Source: Bog-950 sp964615305 (GTDB lineage Bacteria > Bacteroidota > Bacteroidia > Chitinophagales > LD1). From it: a stretch of 64,000 bases of DNA. Below the pieces are notes generated by a model. That model was not told the origin of the DNA, did no database searches, and saw only the letters and a program-made list of their open reading frames with translations. A program made the translations under genes and the position numbers. This document shows, in pieces, positions 6,838-14,522 of this stretch (positions within the stretch are counted from its first letter, which is position 1; each line of letters opens with the position of its first letter). The stretch spans positions 124,001-188,000 of the forward strand of contig CAZTNA010000004.1 in the NCBI GenBank assembly GCA_964615305.1. Reading direction: 5' to 3'.

Positions 6838-9615
6838 GTGTCAGTTTTTGAATTAACCCTTCAACCATTGAAGTTTCTCCCTCAAATATATTTCTGTAAC
6901 AGGCAAGCAAGCCACGTTGGGGCCTTGTTTTTAGCCACAGTGCTGCTATTGTTGTCTATTTTTCTGAATTGTAAGGCAACCACAGCGGCTTACCATGTTA
7001 CATGGCAAAGTGTAACAACCGACAGCCTGACGCCAAAAACATCCGGAAGATTAAGAGCCGGTGGCGCTAAAGTTACAATTGATTCAACCGTTACCAAGGA
7101 TAGCAGCTACGTTACTTTAACGGACACCATTAGCTTGAACGATACAGTAGATGTGGCTAACCAAAGTGAGATAGAAGATGTGATAACTTATAAGGCTAGT
7201 GATAGTATTGTATATGATATGAATACCAAGAAAATGTTTTTGTATAACGGAAGCGATGTGAAGTATCAGAAAATAAAACTTAAAGCCGATCTCATAGACT
7301 TTGACTGGAACACATACACTCTTACATCGCAAGGGGTTACTGATAGTGCCGGCAATTTAAAAGGAACACCAGTGTTTGAGGATGATGGAAAAGAGTATAA
7401 GGCAAAGAAGATGAAGTACAATTTTAAGACGAAAAAGGGAATTGTGTTTGAAGTTGTAACCAAAGAAGGCGATGCTTATGTGCACAGCGAGACAGTGAAA
7501 AAGAACGAGCACGATGAGTGGTTTGGTCTGGCATCTAAATACACTACTTGCGAACTGGATCATCCACATTTTTACTTTAAAGCAAAGAAGGTAAAGATAG
7601 TGCCTAACAAAGTGATGGTAAGCGGACCGGCAAACCTTTGGGTGGGTGATGTGCCCACCCCTTTAGTGTTACCTTTTGGTTTGTTTCCGGTAAAGCAGGG
7701 TAAGCGATCCGGAATTGTGTTGCCCGAGTATGGTCAGGATGCAGTGCTCGGATTTTTTCTTCGTAATGGAGGATATTATTGGGCAGTGAACGACTACCTG
7801 GGCTTAAAGTTTTTAGCCATGGTATCCACCAACGGAACCTTTGGTGCGGGGTTAAATTCGCAATATGCCCTACGCTACAGATTTACCGGTAATGTAGCAT
7901 TTAACTATTTACGCTCACGCCCATACGACCCCGATTTGCCCGGAGCTAAAGCAAGTAACAGTTATAGTTTTAGCTGGACTCACAACCAAGATCCGCGCTC
8001 AATTCCTAACAGTACATTCGGTGCTTCGGTGCAGGTGCAAAGTGCAGATTACTATGATGCTAACCGAACCACCAGTACTGAGAGATTAAACACCACCTTT
8101 CAGTCGTCAGTAAATTTTTCGAGGGTTTTCCCCGGCACACCCATATCTCTTTCGGTAAATCTAAGGCATACACAAAATTTGTTGAACCGCACTATCAGCT
8201 TTGGTTTGCCAACTATTCGACTGAGTGTGTCGCGGGTAGCACCCTTTAAACCAAAAGTAAAAACCGAGAAACCTAAGTGGTACGAATCTATTGGCTTTGC
8301 CTATTCACTTGAATTTCAGAACAGCATTAATACTTACGATTCGATACTTTTTAATGCCTCAACGGCCGATAAATTTCGCTTTGGTATTAATCAGAATTTT
8401 TCGGTGGACGCTCCGTTGCGAGTGTTGAAATACTTAAATATTACTCCGGCATTTCAGTATCAAGAGCGCACTTACTTTAAAGGGATAGACAAATACTGGA
8501 ACGCTGACACTACTTACATTTTTAATAGTAATGGAACGGTAGATACATTAAACGGCAGAATAGAAACAGATACCGTTTGGCGATTTAACTCGGCAAGAAA
8601 TTTTTCAGCATCTATTTCATTCGGAACAAAGCTGGTGGGTATTTTTAAGTTCAAAAGCAAATATCTGAAAGCTATAAGACACATTTTTACTCCCGGTATT
8701 TCGTTCTCTTATAGCCCTGACTTTGCATCAGACAGATTTAAGTATTACCGTTACGTGCAGGGAAATTCGGAAGGCACACTTACCAAATATTCAGTGTTTG
8801 AGCCTGATGCGGTGTATGGTTTACCAGGTAGCGGACAGGTAGCACTGTTAAGTTGGTCGCTCAACAATAATTTTGAAGCAAAAACGTATTCTAAAAAAGA
8901 TACGGTTAATCACGAGCAGAAAATAGGTTTGCTTGATCAGGTTAACTTAAGTGGTGGGTATAATTTTATTGCCGATTCACTAAGGTTACAACCGTTTAAC
9001 CTGACTGTAGTAGCAGCCCGAATTTTTAATTTAATAAATCTGAACTTCAATGCTGTATTTGATCCATACACCGTTGACAGCAACAACCGTAGGATTAACA
9101 CGTTTGAGTATTCAAAGAGTAAACAACTTTTAAGATTTTCTACGGCTAACATCAACGCCAGCATATCATTGCATGGTAAGCAAAAAACACCTCAGCCCGA
9201 TCCATCACCGCCACCTAATTTTATGGCCGATTATGTTTCGTATAGCCCTGATCAGGTTTATAATTTTGATATACCATGGAACCTTTCCCTAGGTTACAAC
9301 TTCAATATTACCAAAGGAACTTTCGAAAACCCCGATACGGTAGTTACTGTGCAAACCATACGAGCCAGTGCCGATATTAACATTACCCGCCACTGGAAAA
9401 TGGCAGTAAGCACAGGATTTGATATTAGCCGAAGGCAAATGAGTTTAACCAATGTAACAGTTGTGCGTGATTTACATTGCTGGGAGCTTTCATTTAACTG
9501 GACACCGGCACTGCCCACTTTTGATAGGCAACAGTTTACCATCATACTTCAACCTAAGTCAACTACACTGAAAGATCTAAAGCTGCAAAAGAAAAACTCT
9601 CTGCGCGATTTGTAG
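6838..9615 (+). CDS. lptD: LPS-assembly outer membrane protein LptD (OstA family)
   Basis: Outer-membrane barrel that inserts lipopolysaccharide into the outer leaflet, working with LptE. 925 residues. A hydrophobic segment at about 26-46 serves as signal; the preceding 23 residues and the GTG start make the true start uncertain, since no ATG is in frame nearby. Residues about 115-275 form the periplasmic OstA-like jellyroll region (SIVYDMNTKKMFLYNGSDV). The conserved entry to the barrel, PFGLFPVKQGKRSGIVLPEYG, follows, then barrel strands to the end. The alpha/beta hydrolase gene starts 3 bases after the stop, implying translational coupling. Confidence in the family is high from the barrel entry motif. 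Confidence 0.9.
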   Translation: MSVFELTLQPLKFLPQIYFCNRQASHVGALFLATVLLLLSIFLNCKATTAAYHVTWQSVTTDSLTPKTSGRLRAGGAKVTIDSTVTKDSSYVTLTDTISLNDTVDVANQSEIEDVITYKASDSIVYDMNTKKMFLYNGSDVKYQKIKLKADLIDFDWNTYTLTSQGVTDSAGNLKGTPVFEDDGKEYKAKKMKYNFKTKKGIVFEVVTKEGDAYVHSETVKKNEHDEWFGLASKYTTCELDHPHFYFKAKKVKIVPNKVMVSGPANLWVGDVPTPLVLPFGLFPVKQGKRSGIVLPEYGQDAVLGFFLRNGGYYWAVNDYLGLKFLAMVSTNGTFGAGLNSQYALRYRFTGNVAFNYLRSRPYDPDLPGAKASNSYSFSWTHNQDPRSIPNSTFGASVQVQSADYYDANRTTSTERLNTTFQSSVNFSRVFPGTPISLSVNLRHTQNLLNRTISFGLPTIRLSVSRVAPFKPKVKTEKPKWYESIGFAYSLEFQNSINTYDSILFNASTADKFRFGINQNFSVDAPLRVLKYLNITPAFQYQERTYFKGIDKYWNADTTYIFNSNGTVDTLNGRIETDTVWRFNSARNFSASISFGTKLVGIFKFKSKYLKAIRHIFTPGISFSYSPDFASDRFKYYRYVQGNSEGTLTKYSVFEPDAVYGLPGSGQVALLSWSLNNNFEAKTYSKKDTVNHEQKIGLLDQVNLSGGYNFIADSLRLQPFNLTVVAARIFNLINLNFNAVFDPYTVDSNNRRINTFEYSKSKQLLRFSTANINASISLHGKQKTPQPDPSPPPNFMADYVSYSPDQVYNFDIPWNLSLGYNFNITKGTFENPDTVVTVQTIRASADINITRHWKMAVSTGFDISRRQMSLTNVTVVRDLHCWELSFNWTPALPTFDRQQFTIILQPKSTTLKDLKLQKKNSLRDL

Positions 9616-9617
9616 TA

Positions 9618-10397
9618 ATGCAACTCAATTTCAAAATATACGGTGAAGGGTTTCCGGTAGTAATTTTGCACGGTTTGTTAGGGTCGTTAGATAACTGGCA
9701 AACAATGGCTAAAAAATTGTCAGAACAAGGTTTTGCGGTTTACGCCATAGATCAGCGTAACCATGGTCGGTCGCCACAGTCTTTAGCTTTTAGTTATCAG
9801 TTAATGGTCAGTGACTTAAAAGAGTTTTTTATACAACAGAAAATTTCAAAAGCTCACATAATTGGCCATTCAATGGGAGGCAAAACTGCCATGCAATTTG
9901 CGTTGCAAAACTCTGATATGGTAGCCAAGTTGATTGTAGTGGATATAATGCCATCAGCCTATAACGATAAGCACAGCGATGTGTTTAAAGCTCTTTTTAA
10001 AGCAGATGCTGGTTATGCAAAGTCGCGGCAGCAGATTGAAGCAGTATTACGAAACGAATTGCAGAATGACGAATCGGTTGTGCAGTTTTTAATGAAAGGG
10101 CTAACCAGAGGTGAAATAGGTAGTTCAGACACTTTTGTTTGGAGATTTAATTTGCCGGTGCTGCACAGCAACTATTCAGAGATATCGAAAGAAATTAACG
10201 GAGGTAAAGCGTTTATGGGCGATACTCTGTTTATAAAAGGAGAGAAGTCGAACTATATAAATGCCGATAATTTTTCAGTGGCCAACGAATGGTTTCCGAA
10301 CAACCAGTTAACAGAGATTAAAAATGCCGGACATTGGGTTCATGCAGAGCAACCGACTGAATTTTTAAAATCTGTAACCGATTTTTTGCGGCAATAA
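9618..10397 (+). CDS. Alpha/beta hydrolase, YbfF-like esterase
   Basis: Cytoplasmic hydrolase of 259 residues. The oxyanion-hole motif is LHGLLGS (residues 18-24), the nucleophile elbow is GHSMGG with S85, the acid is probably D109 (VVDIMPSAY), and the general base is H239 (AGHWVH). The order and the 'DIMP' context resemble YbfF-type acyl-CoA/ester hydrolases; the physiological substrate cannot be read from sequence. The gene follows lptD with 2 intervening bases and ends just before the tRNA-His terminator, so it is the last gene of that transcript. Confidence 0.87.
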   Translation: MQLNFKIYGEGFPVVILHGLLGSLDNWQTMAKKLSEQGFAVYAIDQRNHGRSPQSLAFSYQLMVSDLKEFFIQQKISKAHIIGHSMGGKTAMQFALQNSDMVAKLIVVDIMPSAYNDKHSDVFKALFKADAGYAKSRQQIEAVLRNELQNDESVVQFLMKGLTRGEIGSSDTFVWRFNLPVLHSNYSEISKEINGGKAFMGDTLFIKGEKSNYINADNFSVANEWFPNNQLTEIKNAGHWVHAEQPTEFLKSVTDFLRQ

Positions 10398-10399
10398 AA

Positions 10400-10424
10400 A
10401 AAGCCCCGCAAAATGCAGGGCTTT
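10400..10424 (-). terminator. Terminator of tRNA-His (minus strand), between convergent genes
   Basis: A hairpin AAAGCCC…GGGCTTT with inner GCA/TGC pairing sits between the hydrolase stop and the 3' end of tRNA-His. Read on the minus strand it is followed by TTTTTTT, so it mainly terminates the tRNA. On the plus strand the tail is only three T, making it a weak terminator for the hydrolase. Confidence 0.75.
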
Positions 10425-10425
10425 G

Positions 10426-10500
10426 GGTGGCTAATGGGATTCGAACCCACGACCAACGGAACCACAATCCGCTACTCTAACCAACTGAGCTATAGCCACC
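10426..10500 (-). tRNA. tRNA-His (anticodon GTG)
   Basis: The minus strand folds as a standard cloverleaf: it begins GGTGGCTATAGCTCAG and has an anticodon stem-loop GCGGA-TTGTGGT-TCCGT with anticodon GTG, T-loop GGTTCGAATCC and a 3' end AGCCACC. The histidine identity elements G-1 and C73 are both encoded, pairing as the extra base pair at the end of the acceptor stem. The terminal CCA is not encoded and must be added. A perfect 6-bp hairpin (CCGTTT-TTG-AAACGG, 10499-10513) abuts the 5' end. Confidence 0.96.
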
Positions 10501-10617
10501 GTTTTTGAAACGGGCGGCTAAAATAATTATTGAACAGAATTTTTGTAATGTAGATTGAGCCGCATAGAAAATTATCTATCATTGCCACTAAACATTTGCC
10601 GTTTTTAGCCCAACTTT

Positions 10618-11586
10618 ATGCATTCACCGCAATATCTGCTTTCACTTTTCGAAGAAAAATTCAGTTCCAGTAATTTTAACGAAAGTCCCACCAACCTATA
10701 TAAGCCTGTTAGTCATATTATGAGCATCAAAGGCAAGCGAATTCGCCCGTTGTTGGTGCTGGCGAGTTGCGATATGTTTGGGGGTAATGTTCAACACGCG
10801 CTAAATCCGGCATTTGCGGTGGAGGTGTTTCATAATTTTACGTTAGTGCATGACGATATTATGGATCAAGCCGATGTGCGCAGAGGAATACCCACAGTGC
10901 ATAAAGTTTTTGGTGTTAATGCAGGCATATTGGCAGGCGATGTAATGCTCGCTTACGCCTACAAATACCTAACCGATGTGCCTGCACAACATGTTTCGGC
11001 ATTACTGTCAGTGTTTAACAAAACTGCCATCGAAATTTTTGAGGGCCAGCAAATGGATGTTGACTTTGAAACACGGAACGATGTAACAGAGCAGGAATAT
11101 TTGAAAATGATAGAGTATAAAACATCTGTGCTGTTAGGGTGCTGCTTACAATTAGGCGCAGTACTTGCCGGTGCAGAGGATGCAAATCAAAAAGCTTTGT
11201 ACGATTTTGGCTTGAACCTGGGGCTTTCTTTTCAAATAAAGGACGATTACCTCGATGCATTTGGCGAAGCTGAAAAAGTAGGCAAGAGGATTGGGGGCGA
11301 TATTTTGCAAAACAAAAAGACGCTTCTGTACATTACCTGTCTTAAAAACTGTAACACACAGCAGCAAAAAGATTTTAGCTTACTAATGAGTGAGAGTGAC
11401 GAACAGAAGAAAATTGACGGGGTGAAACGCTTGTTTGATATTACAGGAGCTAAAGAAAAGGTATTGAGTATTTCCGACAATTTTTACCGCGCATCGCTGG
11501 AGGCACTAAAATCAGTGAATATTGCAGAAGAAAAGAAAAAGGTATTAGCTGCATTTGCCGACAAAATCAACAACAGAGATTACTAA
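10618..11586 (+). CDS. Polyprenyl (trans-isoprenyl) diphosphate synthase, probably short-chain
   Basis: Condenses isopentenyl diphosphate with allylic diphosphates for quinone, carotenoid or carrier-lipid precursors. 322 residues, all-alpha. The first Asp-rich motif is DDIMD (79-83), followed by RRG, and the second is DDYLD (209-213). The substrate-binding KGKRIRP lies at 38-44. An aromatic residue, F74, lies five positions before the first Asp motif; in the family a bulky side chain there limits product to about C15-C20, so I infer FPP/GGPP synthesis and not a long quinone tail. The gene stands alone between tRNA-His and a bidirectional terminator. Confidence 0.88.
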   Translation: MHSPQYLLSLFEEKFSSSNFNESPTNLYKPVSHIMSIKGKRIRPLLVLASCDMFGGNVQHALNPAFAVEVFHNFTLVHDDIMDQADVRRGIPTVHKVFGVNAGILAGDVMLAYAYKYLTDVPAQHVSALLSVFNKTAIEIFEGQQMDVDFETRNDVTEQEYLKMIEYKTSVLLGCCLQLGAVLAGAEDANQKALYDFGLNLGLSFQIKDDYLDAFGEAEKVGKRIGGDILQNKKTLLYITCLKNCNTQQQKDFSLLMSESDEQKKIDGVKRLFDITGAKEKVLSISDNFYRASLEALKSVNIAEEKKKVLAAFADKINNRDY

Positions 11587-11601
11587 ACAACGTGGCAAAA
11601 A

Positions 11602-11640
11602 ACAAAAACAGCCAACCGTTGTTGCGTTGGCTGTTTTTGT
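11602..11640. terminator. Bidirectional rho-independent terminator
   Basis: A perfect 15-bp inverted repeat (ACAAAAACAGCCAAC at 11602-11616 and its complement at 11626-11640) has a 9-base loop and T-rich tails in both directions. It serves the convergent polyprenyl synthase and AAA+ genes. Confidence 0.9.
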
Positions 11641-11660
11641 TTTTATTCTAAGACCACAGG

Positions 11661-14252
11661 CTAATACTTAAACCCAAGGCTGCTTCGTTTGCCTTCAGCA
11701 ATTTTGAATTCTTTCAAGTCTTCGAGTGTCATTGTTTCTAACATTTCTTTTGTGCGATCTTCTTTTTTCATAGAAGCCAATCGCAGGTTTTGATTTTGCA
11801 CTGCCTCAATAACCAACTTGCGTATTTCACGGGCATTACCAAAATACTTATCGCGGTAATGATAAATTGAAGTAATGTATTTTTGAAGGTAGTCGTAGGC
11901 TTCATTATCTAACCGCATATTTTCGGCACGTAACAATTGAATAGCAATGCGGAAAAGCTCTTGCTCATTATAGTCGCCAAACAAAAACGTACGGTCAAAG
12001 CGTGAGCGCACGCCCGGATTAGATTCCAGGAAGCGGTTCATTGGCTCTGTATAACCCGCCACAATTACGGCAAACTCACCGCGTTGGTCTTCCATTCGTT
12101 TGAGCAGCGTTTCTATAGCTTCTTTGCCAAAGTCATTTGACTCGCCAAGAGCATACGCCTCATCTATGAATAAAACACCTCCTTTGGCTTCTTTAATACG
12201 TTCATCGGTTTTAATAGCCGTTTGACCGATAAAGCCGGCTACTAATCCTTGTTTATCCAACTCTACCATGTGGCCGCGTTCCAGCAAACCAAGCGCTTTA
12301 TAAATTTTGCCTATGATTCGGGCTACGGTAGTTTTACCTGTGCCGGGGTTGCCCAAAAAAACTGTGTGCAGTGAAAACTTGTTGAGCACATCCTTACCTA
12401 TGTCGTGATAAAAACGAACGAGCTTTACCAACTCGTTTACTTCGTTTTTTATATTGGCAATACCCACCAGTTCGTTCAATTCGTCTAAAGCACTTTGTAA
12501 CAGACGCTCGTTAATATTTATGTTGAATTTGCGTTTGCCGCGTTGCTTAAAAACTAATTGCACGTCTTCTTTTTCAATGGTAGAAAGCACATCGCCATCT
12601 AAATCGCGGAGGTCGGTGCGTTTCATGAGGCGTAATCCGAGGTTCATTTTGGCTTCATCTATTATAGAGATGGCGTAACGTGCGTTACCAAAACTTTTGT
12701 CGCGGTTTCGAAAACCTTCTGTAAGCTGTTCTTCCAGATAATGATTGGCATCTTCGGTTAATCGCACATTTTTCTGTAGTGTGTATCTCACTGCAATAGC
12801 GTGCAGTTCATCAGGCAAATAGTCTTCGAAATGAAAGTAGTTAGCAAAGCGCGATTTCATGCCTGGGTTAGATTTTAAGAAAACCTCCATTTCATGTGGG
12901 TAGCCGGCTACCATTATAGCTAAGTCCTTTGCGCCATCACTCATTTCTTTAATCAATACTTCTATGGCTTCCTTGCCAAAGTCTTTTGAGTCGTCAGCTT
13001 CGCGGGCAAGGGCATAAGCTTCGTCAATGAACAAGATACCGCCTTTAGCTTCTTCAATAGCCTTTTTTACTTTGGGGGCAGTTTGGCCTATGTATTCGCC
13101 AATTAACTGCGAGCGATCTACTTCTTTTACGTGTCCTTTGGTAAGCAGCCCCATACTTTTATAAATCTGACCAAGCAATTTTACAACGGTAGTTTTACCG
13201 GTGCCCGGGTTGCCTGTAAACACCGAGTGCAGGTTTATGCGCTCAGAGTCTTTAAACCCTTTCTCTTGACGAAGTTTCAGAAAGTTAAGGTAGTCAATGT
13301 GATTTTTTACTTCTTTTTTCAATTCTTCGAGGCCAATCAGTTCATCCAGTTTTTTTACGTTGGCATCTAATGATTGATCGGGAGTTACGTCCGGTGTTAC
13401 GGCATTTACCGCAGCTACATTGCCGCTTTGGGTTGTAATTTCTACCTCGCCTTCTTCGTCTTCCAAACCGGTATCGAGGTGTGCAACGGCTATAACCGTA
13501 TCCATAAAAATTACTTCTAAGCGGTAGTGGTTATCTTTCCAGGTGCCGGGAATATCGTTCCCCCAGCCTTCGTTAAACGTGATGGTTTCGCCCATTTTTC
13601 CGGCTTCAATTTTTCTGAAACGTTCAATGCGGGCTTTCAACAGCCCCGAAGCATTATACCAGTTGAAATACACTTCGCAATTCCACTCGGCCGGTATTTT
13701 GTTTTTGAAACGAAACTCGGCATACAAATACTGTGTATCGTTACGGCTAATTACTTTGAGGTAGCTTTTGTTTTCATCGTTTACTGCATTGTAGTCGCCT
13801 GAAAAGAAACGCAACGATTCGATATCGAAGTATGGATTGCTGCCCGGTGCAACTTTGCCAATGTCTTCTACATAAAAACGTTTGGTGCCTATCAGTTCGT
13901 TGTCAATGTAGGCTTCCCAACTGTATTCTCCCTTTGTCCAGAAAGCGGCCGGTGTAGCCATGCCCCAACCTTTATTGATATACACTACGTTTTCATCTAA
14001 GCGAATCTTTCTTTTTTCATCTTGCGAACTCAACTCTTTTTTCTTTCCATCAGCGTGCGAAAATGCCTTGAGGGTAACAGTGGTTTCCCAGTCCTGCTCA
14101 TCGAACATTTTATTGTAAAAAGCAATTTCGGCACTGATGTAAGTTGTTTCGCTACGGTCGAAAACAGTTCGGTACTCCCGGCTGCGGTTAGCCAGCCATT
14201 CATCGCTGGCAAATACCCGCAAGGTTTTAAATTTATAATTCTTGTAAGCCAT
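11661..14252 (-). CDS. Tandem CbxX/CfqX-type AAA+ ATPase with duplicated N-terminal beta domain
   Basis: 863 residues without a signal peptide, so cytoplasmic. Two related beta-rich domains occupy about 5-130 and 140-262 (each starts with a phrase of the type 'slRvFasde…', and each has a conserved 'G-W-G' near its middle: NKGWG, NEGWG). An acidic linker follows, then two CbxX-type AAA+ modules. The first has Walker A GNPGTGKT (347-354) and Walker B ILFIDEA (406-412); the second has GNPGTGKT (634-641) and VLFIDEA (693-699). Both keep the SRF arginine-finger motif (about 466-469 and 750-752) and the FGNAR lid motif. Both ATP sites look intact. CbxX relatives include Rubisco activase CbbX and the type VII factor EccA, but the N-terminal pair differs. 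The gene is monocistronic. Function unknown; a remodelling ATPase is the safe statement. Confidence 0.85.
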   Translation of the reverse strand: MAYKNYKFKTLRVFASDEWLANRSREYRTVFDRSETTYISAEIAFYNKMFDEQDWETTVTLKAFSHADGKKKELSSQDEKRKIRLDENVVYINKGWGMATPAAFWTKGEYSWEAYIDNELIGTKRFYVEDIGKVAPGSNPYFDIESLRFFSGDYNAVNDENKSYLKVISRNDTQYLYAEFRFKNKIPAEWNCEVYFNWYNASGLLKARIERFRKIEAGKMGETITFNEGWGNDIPGTWKDNHYRLEVIFMDTVIAVAHLDTGLEDEEGEVEITTQSGNVAAVNAVTPDVTPDQSLDANVKKLDELIGLEELKKEVKNHIDYLNFLKLRQEKGFKDSERINLHSVFTGNPGTGKTTVVKLLGQIYKSMGLLTKGHVKEVDRSQLIGEYIGQTAPKVKKAIEEAKGGILFIDEAYALAREADDSKDFGKEAIEVLIKEMSDGAKDLAIMVAGYPHEMEVFLKSNPGMKSRFANYFHFEDYLPDELHAIAVRYTLQKNVRLTEDANHYLEEQLTEGFRNRDKSFGNARYAISIIDEAKMNLGLRLMKRTDLRDLDGDVLSTIEKEDVQLVFKQRGKRKFNININERLLQSALDELNELVGIANIKNEVNELVKLVRFYHDIGKDVLNKFSLHTVFLGNPGTGKTTVARIIGKIYKALGLLERGHMVELDKQGLVAGFIGQTAIKTDERIKEAKGGVLFIDEAYALGESNDFGKEAIETLLKRMEDQRGEFAVIVAGYTEPMNRFLESNPGVRSRFDRTFLFGDYNEQELFRIAIQLLRAENMRLDNEAYDYLQKYITSIYHYRDKYFGNAREIRKLVIEAVQNQNLRLASMKKEDRTKEMLETMTLEDLKEFKIAEGKRSSLGFKY

Positions 14253-14451
14253 ATTTTCTTGTGTTGAAGTTTTGTGTTTTCTATGCTTAGGTTTTACTTT
14301 CGTTTATATTCTGACAACTATGGTTGCTCACCAATATTGTGCCATTGCCAAAATAAAAATATGAAGCAGCGCATAAACGTAAAATTATAAACAACTGTAT
14401 TTAATAGACGATGAATTTGTTGTAAAAGATTGTCATGGAATTGTAAAAAAG

Positions 14452-14487
14452 CAAGAAGCCCTTCCGCGTGAGCGAAAGGGCTTCTTG
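14452..14487 (-). terminator. Terminator of the T9SS type A cargo gene
   Basis: Perfect 12-bp stem (CAAGAAGCCCTT at 14452-14463 with AAGGGCTTCTTG at 14476-14487). Read on the minus strand it is followed by CTTTTTT. A smaller inverted repeat (GTTGACA…TGTCAAC, 14498-14514) sits between it and the stop codon. The rest of the interval up to the AAA+ gene is AT-rich and shows nothing further. Confidence 0.85.
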
Positions 14488-14522
14488 TTTGAAACGTGTT
14501 GACAACCTGTCAACGTTGCTTA

